Below are positions 14,273-21,203 of a DNA stretch of 31,301 nucleotides, piece after piece. Within the stretch, counting starts at the first letter, position 1. Each line of letters begins with the position of its first letter. The notes under the pieces were generated by a model. The model made no database searches and had not been told where the DNA came from. It saw only the letters and a program-made list of their open reading frames with translations. The stretch lies in assembly GCA_003133205.1 (NCBI GenBank), contig PKWK01000341.1, positions 34,503 through 65,803 on the forward strand. The letters run 5' to 3'. A program made the translations under genes and the position numbers. The stretch is from Granulicella sp. (GTDB taxonomy: Bacteria > Acidobacteriota > Terriglobia > Terriglobales > Acidobacteriaceae).

Positions 14273-15694
14273 TCAGCCTGCGCCGCCGCTGGTCATTCCG
14301 CTCACGACTTCGACGGGCAGGATTCCCATCTCGCGGTAGATGGGGTGAATGGCGTGGCGCACGGCAGGTAGCCGTGTGGTGAACCACGCCGCGCCCAGTA
14401 GCACCGCGGCTCCGTTCAGAATCACCGTGGTTGGCGCGCCGATCCAATGAGCCATCGTCCCGGCCAGCAGGCTGCCAAACGGCGCCATGCCCACGAAGGC
14501 GATGGTGTAGTAGCTCATCACGCGGCCGCGCTTGTCTTCGCTCACGATGGTCTGAATGATGGTGTTGCTGGACGCCATGCCCTGCATCATGCCGAAGCCT
14601 GCGACCAGCATCATCCCCATCGACAGCCAGAAGGTGTGCGAGAGGCCGAAGCCGATCAGTCCCGCGCCAAAGACAGCCGAGGAGATGGCGATCTTGCGGC
14701 CCAGGCCGAGCACGCTCTTGCGCGCGGCCAGCAGCAGCGCACCCACCAACGCGCCTACGCCCATGGCTGCCATCAGGAAGCCGAAGGTGTGCGGGCCGCC
14801 ATGCAGCACGCGCGCCGCGAAGATCGGCATCAACACAACGAAGGGCATCCCCATCAGGCTGATCACCGCAAAGAGCAACAGAATGGTGCGGATGGGAACG
14901 AAGTGCGCGACGTACGTCCAACCCTCTTTCAGCTCGTGCAGCATGGAGGTGACCGCGCGCTTCACTGTGGGGGTATGAACGCGCATCATCAGCAGCGACG
15001 CGATGACGGCCATATAGCTGATGCCGTCGATCAGAAAGCACCAGCCCTCGTTGCTGATGGCAATCAGCATTCCGGCCAGCGACGGGCCGATGAGCCGCGC
15101 CGCATTCACCATCGACGAGTTGATGGCGATGGCGTTGCCCAGGTCGCGCCGGTCCTCCACCATCTGCACCAGGAAGGCCTGGCGACCAGGCATGTCGAAG
15201 GCGTTGACGAGTCCCTGCAAGATGCTGAGCGTGAGCACCCAGGGGATCGTGATGTGGCCGGAGAGCGTCAGCGCGGCCAGCGCGAGCGACTGCACCATGG
15301 CCAGCGTCTGCGTCCACACCAGCACCTTTTGCCGGTTGAGCCGGTCCACCCATACGCCGGCGAACGGGGCCAGCAGAAACGTGGGAATCTGCCCGGCAAA
15401 GCTCACCGTGCCCAGCAGCAGCGCCGATCCGGTGAGGCGGTAGACCAGCCATCCAGTGGCAACGCGCGTCATCCATGTGCCGATCAGCGAGATGCTCTGC
15501 CCGCCGACGAAGAGCTGGAAGTTGCGATGGCGCAGCGCCCGCCACGCGTGCGAGGCGCGGCCTGCGGTACGTTGTTCCTCCACGCTTGCAAGCCCCAGCA
15601 CGCTGGACAGGTCCATTGCGTTGGGCAAACTCGCCGCGCCGGGTTGCTCGACCGCCTCCGTGCCCGCGCGAGTTATTTCTTCCGCACCACTCAA
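14273..15694 (-). CDS. MFS transporter, enterobactin-exporter-like (MFS_3)
   Basis: This is a 473-residue major facilitator superfamily protein with about 10-12 membrane segments. The opening HAWRALRHRNFQLFVGGQSI followed by LIGTWMTRVATGWLVY matches the MFS_3 family of EntS-like and macrolide-efflux-like exporters. WVDRLNRQKVLVWTQ is the loop 2-3 motif A region. GPSLAGMLIA and a second-half EDKRGRVMSYYTIAF also fit. I place the start at TTG 15694 because GAGGGAG lies just upstream. The first ATG that fits the family, at 15616, has no ribosome-binding site, and extending to 15838 adds a segment without family character. It is divergent from crcB. The substrate is unknown; no siderophore genes are nearby. 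Confidence 0.85.
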   Translation of the reverse strand: MSGAEEITRAGTEAVEQPGAASLPNAMDLSSVLGLASVEEQRTAGRASHAWRALRHRNFQLFVGGQSISLIGTWMTRVATGWLVYRLTGSALLLGTVSFAGQIPTFLLAPFAGVWVDRLNRQKVLVWTQTLAMVQSLALAALTLSGHITIPWVLTLSILQGLVNAFDMPGRQAFLVQMVEDRRDLGNAIAINSSMVNAARLIGPSLAGMLIAISNEGWCFLIDGISYMAVIASLLMMRVHTPTVKRAVTSMLHELKEGWTYVAHFVPIRTILLLFAVISLMGMPFVVLMPIFAARVLHGGPHTFGFLMAAMGVGALVGALLLAARKSVLGLGRKIAISSAVFGAGLIGFGLSHTFWLSMGMMLVAGFGMMQGMASSNTIIQTIVSEDKRGRVMSYYTIAFVGMAPFGSLLAGTMAHWIGAPTTVILNGAAVLLGAAWFTTRLPAVRHAIHPIYREMGILPVEVVSGMTSGGAG

Positions 15695-15914
15695 GATTGC
15701 TCCCTCGTTCGCATTCGATTGCACTGCATCGGATCGAAGTCTTGTGTGCCTTCCAACGCTTTCCACGCGCAACTGGCAGTCGGCAACAGGACCACTCCTC
15801 TTCCATTCTCTCGCATCGCACGGCCTTCCCGGCGCCACGGCACTGCGAAGATGCGCCTAAGATTGGATGCAGCACCCAGGAGACGGTTGATAGCATAGGG
15901 TCGGAGGTAGTCGT

Positions 15915-16289
15915 TTGCAGAAATATCTCTTGATCGCGGTGGGCGGCGCGCTTGGCTCCATCGCCCGGTACTGGGTCGGCTCGACGGTCGGCGGCCGGAT
16001 GGGCACGAGGTTTCCCTATGGGACCTTCGTCATCAACCTCACGGCCTGTGTGCTCATCGGGTTCACGCTGACCTTTCTGGCCCGGCGAACGGCGCTGAAC
16101 CCGGCGTGGAGATTCCTGGTGCCCATCGGATTTGTCGGCGCCTACAGCACCTTTTCGACGTATGAGTGGGAGACGCTCTCGATCCTGCGCGGCGGAGCGT
16201 TTCTGGAGGCTGCGCTCTACGCGTTGGGCAGCCTGGTTCTGGGGCTCGTCGCAACATGGGCGGGCGTCACAATTGCGGAATACCTCTGA
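15915..16289 (+). CDS. crcB: Fluoride channel CrcB/FluC
   Basis: This is a 124-residue, four-helix Fluc channel that lets fluoride leave the cytoplasm. Conserved segments are LIAVGGALGSIARYWVG, YGTFVINLTACVLIGF (with the pore-lining Asn) and GFVGAYSTFSTYEWET. The last carries the Phe residues and the Na-binding turn typical of the family. The start is TTG at 15915, supported by GGAGG at 15903-15907 with 7 nt spacing; no in-frame ATG precedes it. It forms a tight operon with two DUF190 genes (gaps of 10 and 13 nt). I looked for the crcB fluoride riboswitch in the 220-nt divergent upstream region and did not find its conserved pseudoknot sequences. Fluc works as an antiparallel dimer, consistent with one gene here. 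Confidence 0.95.
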   Translation: MQKYLLIAVGGALGSIARYWVGSTVGGRMGTRFPYGTFVINLTACVLIGFTLTFLARRTALNPAWRFLVPIGFVGAYSTFSTYEWETLSILRGGAFLEAALYALGSLVLGLVATWAGVTIAEYL

Positions 16290-16299
16290 AGGAGGGCGT

Positions 16300-17043
16300 A
16301 TGTTGAGCGTCGGCAAGGCAGTGAAGGTCTCCATTTATCTGAGCGAGGGATCGACGCACCATGGGGTCCCGACCTACTCCAGCATTCTCGACTTCCTCTT
16401 CTATCGCGGCGTCTCCGGCGCGACCGTGTTGAAGGGCGTGGCGGGCTTTGGCGCCGATCACCACATGCACTCGGCCAGCATCGTCGAGATCTCCGACCAT
16501 ATGCCGCTGAAGGTCGAGTTCATCGAGTCGCGCGAGAAGGTCGACGAACTGCTCGGCAAGCTGGAAGAACTCGCTGGCAGCGGGATGATCGAGATTCAGG
16601 AGACGACCGTGGCAAAGCCCGCGCAGAGTTCCAGGCAGACCAAGGCCACGCCCGCCGCGCACCTGAAGATTGCGGGCAAGGCCAAGCTGATGCGCATCTA
16701 CGTCGGCGAGAGCGATCGCTGGAAGGAGAAGCCGCTCTTCAAGGCGCTGGTGGAGGCGATGCGCGCCAACGACATCGCCGGCGTTACGGTCTATCGCGGC
16801 ATTCTGGGCTACGGAGCGCACCGGCGTGCGCAGAAGGAGAAGCCGCTCTCGCTCTCGCGCGATGCGTCGATTATGCTCTCGGTCGTCGATACGGAGGAGA
16901 AGCTGCAGGGCTTCATGCCGCTGGTCGAGCAGATGGTCGAAGAGGGACTGGTCGTGCTGTCGGATGTCGACATCATCAAGTACACGCATCGCGCGCTGGA
17001 GATCGATGCGGCAGAGGCGTCGAACAAGACCGCTTCGGCGTGA
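16300..17043 (+). CDS. Tandem DUF190 protein
   Basis: The 247-residue protein carries two DUF190 domains. The first is at about 7-103 (VKVSIYLSEGSTHHGVPTYS, RGVSGATVLKGVAGFGA, then VEFIESREKVDELLGKLEEL). The second is at about 126-230 (LMRIYVGESDRWKEKPLFKA, GVTVYRGILGYGAHRRA, then VVDTEEKLQGFMPLVEQMVE). DUF190 proteins are small PII-like ferredoxin-fold proteins often encoded next to crcB; their biochemical role is not established. A linker of about 20 residues rich in Lys, Thr and Ala joins the domains. ATG at 16300 has GGAGGG directly upstream, 10 nt after the crcB stop. Co-expression with crcB suggests a role in fluoride handling or its sensing, which is inference. Confidence 0.92.
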   Translation: MLSVGKAVKVSIYLSEGSTHHGVPTYSSILDFLFYRGVSGATVLKGVAGFGADHHMHSASIVEISDHMPLKVEFIESREKVDELLGKLEELAGSGMIEIQETTVAKPAQSSRQTKATPAAHLKIAGKAKLMRIYVGESDRWKEKPLFKALVEAMRANDIAGVTVYRGILGYGAHRRAQKEKPLSLSRDASIMLSVVDTEEKLQGFMPLVEQMVEEGLVVLSDVDIIKYTHRALEIDAAEASNKTASA

Positions 17044-17056
17044 AGGGAGAGCTGCC

Positions 17057-17407
17057 ATGAAAGAAGAATTCCAGGCACGCATGCTTCGCGTCCACTTCGG
17101 CGAGAACGACAAGTGGCAGGGAAAGCCGTTGTACGAGGCGATCTTCGCCAAGTGTCGCGAACTGGAGATGGCCGAGGTGATGGTCTATCGCGGCATCGAA
17201 GGCTTTGGGCCGAGCACAAGGATCCGCCATGCGAGCCATTGGATCTTTTCCAACGACGCGCCGATCCAGTTGAGCCTGATCGACACCGAAGAGAAGATCG
17301 AGCGGATGCTGCCGCATCTGGACGCGATGGTGAACGAAGGCCTGATCGCAATCTCCAGCGTGGAGGTCATCCGCTACTCGCGGAGTTCCCAGAAGTACGC
17401 GCTGTAG
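17057..17407 (+). CDS. Single-domain DUF190 protein
   Basis: This is a third DUF190 domain, as a separate 116-residue protein: MLRVHFGENDKWQGKPLYEA, EVMVYRGIEGFGPSTRI, then LIDTEEKIERMLPHLDAMV and SVEVIRYSR. It resembles the second domain of the preceding protein more than the first (shared WxxKPL and VYRGIxG), pointing to duplication within the operon. ATG at 17057 follows GGGAGAG in the 13-nt gap after the preceding stop. It is the last gene of the crcB operon. Like the PII-like fold it resembles, it may form trimers with the tandem protein, but no ligand can be read from sequence. Confidence 0.92.
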   Translation: MKEEFQARMLRVHFGENDKWQGKPLYEAIFAKCRELEMAEVMVYRGIEGFGPSTRIRHASHWIFSNDAPIQLSLIDTEEKIERMLPHLDAMVNEGLIAISSVEVIRYSRSSQKYAL

Positions 17408-17509
17408 CATCTCTCGAACTGGGTTGAGGAAAACAACTCCAGGCCAGGAGCTTCGGCGCGCCGCGGATTGAACAAAGTTCGGGGATAACACAAAAGTGTC
17501 ACCGAAGTA

Positions 17510-17525
17510 CCGCGAACATTCGCGG
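17510..17525. repeat. 7-bp perfect hairpin downstream of the DUF190 operon
   Basis: CCGCGAA and TTCGCGG flank a CA dinucleotide. An A-run, not a T-run, follows on the plus strand. About 20 nt earlier is a second small inverted repeat, ACAC/GTGT around AAAA. These may be a rho-dependent 3' end of the crcB operon or an operator for the next gene. Confidence 0.4.
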
Positions 17526-17638
17526 AAAAATCGAAGGTGGGATGGTGAGGGGGATTCTCCTCGCCGATATTACAAGTAGTGTGCGGCGGTGAAGACGGGT
17601 GCAAACCCACATATTCTTTTTGGTCTTCCCCAATCCAA

Positions 17639-17658
17639 CTCGGCCCCAAACTGCCGAG
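17639..17658 (+). promoter_or_regulatory. Hairpin just before the ribosome-binding site of the 48-aa gene
   Basis: CTCGGC (17639-17644) pairs with GCCGAG (17653-17658) around an 8-nt loop and ends 7 nt before AAGGAGA. Upstream, GAAGAC and GTCTTC flank a T-rich stretch. The leader of this very small gene is thus longer and more structured than expected. Confidence 0.4.
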
Positions 17659-17679
17659 GTCACACAAGGAGAACTTACT

Positions 17680-17826
17680 ATGCAGTATGCAGTAGCGTTG
17701 GCGTTTGTTGTCGTTGCAGTTGCTCCCCTCATTGGCATCTGGTGGGGACATGTGTGGGCGAAGACCAATCGCATGATTCTGCGGACGACGGCAGCGTCGA
17801 CCGAGCAGAACAGCCAGATCGCCTAG
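17680..17826 (+). CDS. 48-aa single-pass membrane peptide
   Basis: ATG at 17680 follows AAGGAGA (17666-17672) at ideal distance, and the frame ends in TAG at 17826. The peptide starts MQYAVALAFVVVAVAPLIGIW, a strong membrane segment. It continues WGHVWAKTNRMILRTT and a polar tail, ASTEQNSQIA. The N-terminus has no positive charge while the region after the helix does (K, R, R), so an N-out/C-in orientation is expected. I know no family for it. It lies between the DUF190 operon and thrS, 273 nt after the former, so it probably has its own promoter. Good translation signals make it more likely real than chance. Confidence 0.6.
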   Translation: MQYAVALAFVVVAVAPLIGIWWGHVWAKTNRMILRTTAASTEQNSQIA

Positions 17827-18096
17827 ATCGGCCGCACAGAATCGTTCGGTCTCGCTTGGCAATGAGAGGCGGAAGAGTCGCCAAACGGGCGCGCCCGCTC
17901 CTCTTCGACTCCTTGCCGGACGCAGCATTGTTTCCAAAACCATCTACCAACATCCTTGGCTCTTGCCAAAGTCCTGGGCGATTCAAGCCGCCCGCAATTC
18001 TTCTCTTTGCTTCGTCTGCTCCGTTTTTTGCTGCGGCTGCTCCGCTTTTCGCAGTGGCTGCGGAACGCTCCTGCTGTAAGAAGCCGCGGAACCAAG

Positions 18097-18102
18097 TATC
18101 CT
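18097..18102 (+). promoter_or_regulatory. -10 element for a leaderless thrS message
   Basis: TATCCT at 18097-18102 is 7 nt upstream of the GTG start of thrS, which has no ribosome-binding site. Transcription would begin at or next to the start codon. No convincing -35 hexamer is seen. Confidence 0.4.
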
Positions 18103-18109
18103 ATAGAGT

Positions 18110-20179
18110 GTGAGCACAGAACAGATTCAAGTCCAGCTTCCTGATGGGTCACGGCGCGAAGTCGCGCGCGGGGTTACTCCCCTGGAAATCGCCACCGGCA
18201 TCTCGCCCCGGCTCGCAGCCGCTGTTGTCATCGCGCGCATCCGTCCGCTGGCGAGTTCCACCCAGGTCTCAGAATCGAGACCTGGGACACCCACAGACGC
18301 CAACGCCAACTCGGACTCCGAAGCCGCGATGTACAGCGCGGCCGGCGCAGGCGACGACGGCACGCGCCTGGTGGACCTCGCGGCCCCGCTCAACCAAGAC
18401 GTGGAGCTGTGGCTTCTGAAGGAGTCCGACGAGGCCGTACTTAAAGTTCTCCGCCACTCCGCCGCGCATGTCATGGCGACGGCGATTCTGGAACTCTTCC
18501 CAGAGACCAAGCTCGGCCACGGCCCCGCCACCGACAACGGCTTCTTCTACGATGTCTACCGCGCAACGCCGTTCACCGAAGCCGATCTCGCAGCCATCGA
18601 GGCGCGAATGACCGAGATCGTCGCGCGCAATGAGCCCTTTGTTCGCGTCGAGGAGACGCGCGACAAGAGCCTCGCCGACTACACCGCTGCGGGCGAGTTC
18701 ATGAAGCTCCACTTCATCGAAAAGTTCACCCAGCCCGGCGACGCAATCTCGCTTTATAAGAATGGCAACTTCACGGACTTCTGCCGCGGCCCGCACCTTC
18801 CCTCCACGGGCCGGGTCAAGGCGTTCAAGATCACCTCCATCGCCGGAGCTTACTGGCTGGGCGACGAGAAGAACCAGCAGTTGCAGCGCATCTATGGCAC
18901 GGCGTTCTTCAACGCCAAGGACCTCGACGCGCACTTCCGGAGGCTGGAGGAGATCAAGGCGCGCGACCACCGCGTGCTCGGCCGTCAGCTTGACCTCTTC
19001 AGCATTCAGGAGGTCGCCGGCGCCGGCCTCATCTTCTGGCACCCCAAGGGCGGCCTCATCCGCAAGACGATGGAAGACTGGATGCGCGAAGAATGTATCC
19101 GTCGCGGCTACCTGCTCGTGTTCACCCCGCACATCATGCGCCGCGAACTGTGGAAGATCAGCGGCCACGAGGGCTACTACTCCGAGAACATGTACCCGCC
19201 GATGGAGCTGGACGACGCCGAGTATCGTCTGAAGCCGATGAACTGCCCCGGCCACATCCTCATCTACAAGTCCAGCCCGCGCAGCTATCGCGATCTGCCG
19301 CTGCGCTACGCCGAGCTGGGCAACGTCTACCGCTACGAGCGCTCGGGAACCATGCACGGCCTGCTGCGCGTGCGCGGATTTACCCAGGACGACGCGCACA
19401 TCTTCTGCACGCCAGGCCAGATCGAGGACGAGGTGGTCGCGTGCATCGACTTCGCGCAGTCGGTCCTGAATACCTTCGGCTTCAAGGAATTCAAAGTCGA
19501 GCTTTCGACGTGGGACCCGGCCAAGCCGAAGGACTATACCGGCTCGGCCGAGAACTGGCAGAGCGCCACCGACTCGCTCCGGCACGCGCTCGAGCGCCGC
19601 GCCATTCCGTACCGCACCATCCCCGGCGAGGCCGCCTTCTACGGCCCCAAGATCGACATCAAGCTAGTCGACGTGCTGGGCCGCCTCTGGCAGCTCTCCA
19701 CTGTGCAGTTCGACTTCAACCTGCCCGCGCGCTTCGAGCTGGAGTACAAGGGAGAGGACGGCGAACTCCATCAGCCCGTCATGGTGCATAGAGCGTTGTT
19801 CGGAAGTGTGGAACGCTTCTTCGGCGTACTGATCGAGCACTACGCCGGGGCGTTTCCCTTCTGGCTCGCGCCGGTGCAGGTCGGTCTGGTTCCCATCTCC
19901 AGCGAGAAGCACCTCGCCTACGCGGAGAGTGTCAAAGCAACGCTCGAAGCCGCCGGCCTGCGCGTGGAACTCGACGCGCGCAACGAGAAGATGAACGCCA
20001 AGATCCGCGACTTCGGCCTTCAGAAGGTTCCCTTCATCCTCATCCTCGGCGACAAGGAAGCGACGACCAACAGCGTAAGCGTGCGCACCCGCGGCAAGGG
20101 CGATCAGGGCAGCGTCGCGCTGGATGAATTTGTTCGGCGAGCGCAGAAACTGGTCACGGACAAAGGGACTGATTTGTGA
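18110..20179 (+). CDS. thrS: Threonyl-tRNA synthetase
   Basis: ThrRS charges tRNA-Thr with threonine. The 689-residue protein has the full architecture: an N-terminal TGS domain (IQVQLPDGSRREV); an editing domain with HSAAH and CRGPHLP; and a class II catalytic core with MNCPGH, GFTQDDAHIF and MVHRALFGSVERF, giving the Cys-His-His zinc site. The anticodon-binding domain has WLAPVQVGLVPIS. The start is GTG at 18110 with no ribosome-binding site. The TGS domain carries an insertion of about 36-40 residues (about 46-85), where other ThrRS have a short turn. Its coding DNA includes a perfect 10-bp hairpin (18261-18286) that looks like an intergenic repeat. All catalytic motifs downstream are intact, so the enzyme should work. 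lipB follows closely. Confidence 0.97.
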   Translation: MSTEQIQVQLPDGSRREVARGVTPLEIATGISPRLAAAVVIARIRPLASSTQVSESRPGTPTDANANSDSEAAMYSAAGAGDDGTRLVDLAAPLNQDVELWLLKESDEAVLKVLRHSAAHVMATAILELFPETKLGHGPATDNGFFYDVYRATPFTEADLAAIEARMTEIVARNEPFVRVEETRDKSLADYTAAGEFMKLHFIEKFTQPGDAISLYKNGNFTDFCRGPHLPSTGRVKAFKITSIAGAYWLGDEKNQQLQRIYGTAFFNAKDLDAHFRRLEEIKARDHRVLGRQLDLFSIQEVAGAGLIFWHPKGGLIRKTMEDWMREECIRRGYLLVFTPHIMRRELWKISGHEGYYSENMYPPMELDDAEYRLKPMNCPGHILIYKSSPRSYRDLPLRYAELGNVYRYERSGTMHGLLRVRGFTQDDAHIFCTPGQIEDEVVACIDFAQSVLNTFGFKEFKVELSTWDPAKPKDYTGSAENWQSATDSLRHALERRAIPYRTIPGEAAFYGPKIDIKLVDVLGRLWQLSTVQFDFNLPARFELEYKGEDGELHQPVMVHRALFGSVERFFGVLIEHYAGAFPFWLAPVQVGLVPISSEKHLAYAESVKATLEAAGLRVELDARNEKMNAKIRDFGLQKVPFILILGDKEATTNSVSVRTRGKGDQGSVALDEFVRRAQKLVTDKGTDL
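18261..18286. repeat. Perfect 10-bp hairpin repeat inside the thrS coding region
   Basis: CCCAGGTCTC (18261-18270) and GAGACCTGGG (18277-18286) flank AGAATC. It is read in frame as part of an insertion in the TGS domain. From memory, hairpins of this kind (a stem around 'agaatc' or 'aaaatc') are common between genes in Acidobacteriaceae; no second copy is in this window. Confidence 0.7.
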
Positions 20180-20252
20180 GCAACACCAGCTTGTATTGAT
20201 GCCTCACTCGGCGCAGCGAGTGCTTGCAGATTTCCGTCCAGAATCGCTAACC

Positions 20253-21041
20253 ATGATCATCCACCTGCTCTCTCTCGGCCGCGTGCCTTACGCTGAAGCG
20301 CTGGAAATTCAGCAGCGCGTCATCGCGGCGCGCAAGCAGGACCTCATCGGCGACACGCTGCTGCTGCTGGAGCATCCGTCTGTGCTCACGCTGGGACGCA
20401 ACGCATCGCGCGCCAACATCCTGGTCAGCGACGAGTGGCTGGCGAGCCGCGGAGTTGAAGTCCATGAGATTAATCGCGGCGGCGATGTGACCTATCACGG
20501 CCCCGGTCAGCTCATTGGCTATCCCATCGTCGATCTGCGTGGCGAGTGGCCCGGCAAGCGAGGCCCACATCTTGGTCCGGTCGAATTTGTCCGTCTGCTG
20601 GAGGAGGCGCTGATCCGCACCTGCGCCGACTTCGGCGTAATGGCCAAGCGCATTCCCAGGCTCACCGGCGTCTGGACGTTTGGCGGCAGAGATGAGCCGC
20701 GCAGCGATGGCCAGCACGGCGAGATTCGCGAGGAAAAACTCAGCAAAATTGTAGAGAAGAAGCTGGCCGCCATCGGCGTGCATGTCTCGCAGGCGGTCAC
20801 GTCGCACGGCTTTGCGTTGAACGTCACCACCGACCTGCGCGACTTCGACTGGATCGTGCCGTGCGGCATCAAGGACCACGGCGTCACCAGCCTGGAGTTG
20901 GAGGCAGATGCCAGAATGGAACCCACCATGGAACGCGCGATCCACGCCACCGCGCGCAACTTCGGACGCGTCTTCCAGCGCCAGATGCTCTGGTGCGACT
21001 CCATCGAGCAACTCCTCGCGCCGTCACGCAGTCGAGTGTGA
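20253..21041 (+). CDS. lipB: Octanoyl-[acyl-carrier-protein]:protein N-octanoyltransferase
   Basis: LipB transfers octanoate from acyl carrier protein to lipoyl domains, the first step of lipoate synthesis. The 262-residue protein has EINRGGDVTYHGPGQLIGYP (H82-GPGQ), the AAIGV segment after K170, SHGFALNVTTDLRDF, and IVPCGIKDHGVTS with the catalytic C204. I start it at ATG 20253, where family similarity begins (IIHLLSLGRVPYAEALEIQ). ATG at 20199 is in frame but adds unrelated sequence, and neither has a strong ribosome-binding site. A charged insertion of about 22 residues (about 143-166) separates TGVW from K170, where other LipB proteins have a short turn. It lies 73 nt after thrS and just before an E2 gene whose lipoyl domains are its natural substrates. 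Confidence 0.95.
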   Translation: MIIHLLSLGRVPYAEALEIQQRVIAARKQDLIGDTLLLLEHPSVLTLGRNASRANILVSDEWLASRGVEVHEINRGGDVTYHGPGQLIGYPIVDLRGEWPGKRGPHLGPVEFVRLLEEALIRTCADFGVMAKRIPRLTGVWTFGGRDEPRSDGQHGEIREEKLSKIVEKKLAAIGVHVSQAVTSHGFALNVTTDLRDFDWIVPCGIKDHGVTSLELEADARMEPTMERAIHATARNFGRVFQRQMLWCDSIEQLLAPSRSRV

Positions 21042-21145
21042 AGGCCAAAAATAGGAGTGCCGTGTGCGCCCTCGCGAGCATCTATTCTGTGTGGCCACGG
21101 TTCAGCTCGCGCGCTCTATTGCAGCGAGCCACTGGCCCCAAGCCT

Positions 21146-21151
21146 TATAAT
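21146..21151 (+). promoter_or_regulatory. TATAAT -10 element upstream of the E2 gene
   Basis: A perfect TATAAT at 21146-21151 lies 52 nt before the E2 start. TTGCAG at 21119-21124 is a possible -35 element, but the 21-nt spacing is too long to be convincing. Confidence 0.4.
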
Positions 21152-21203
21152 CCATAGGCGCACGGGCGCATTTGCCGCGCCCACCAACTCTGGAAGGAAT
21201 CCG

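Noticed and set aside
15695..15838. N-terminal extension of the MFS transporter by 48 codons
   Set aside because: The extension lacks transporter character, while TTG at 15694 has a strong GAGGGAG site just upstream.
14447..15898. 483-codon plus-strand frame opposite the MFS gene
   Set aside because: His/Gln/Arg-rich shadow translation; the minus strand encodes a clear 12-helix-type transporter.
15695..15914. Possible fluoride riboswitch upstream of crcB
   Set aside because: The conserved pseudoknot and GCTGATG-like segments of the crcB motif were not found by eye on either strand.
17827..18100. Possible T-box or other leader regulating thrS
   Set aside because: No specifier loop or T-box sequence seen, and a -10 element abuts the start codon, so this stretch is probably not in the thrS transcript.
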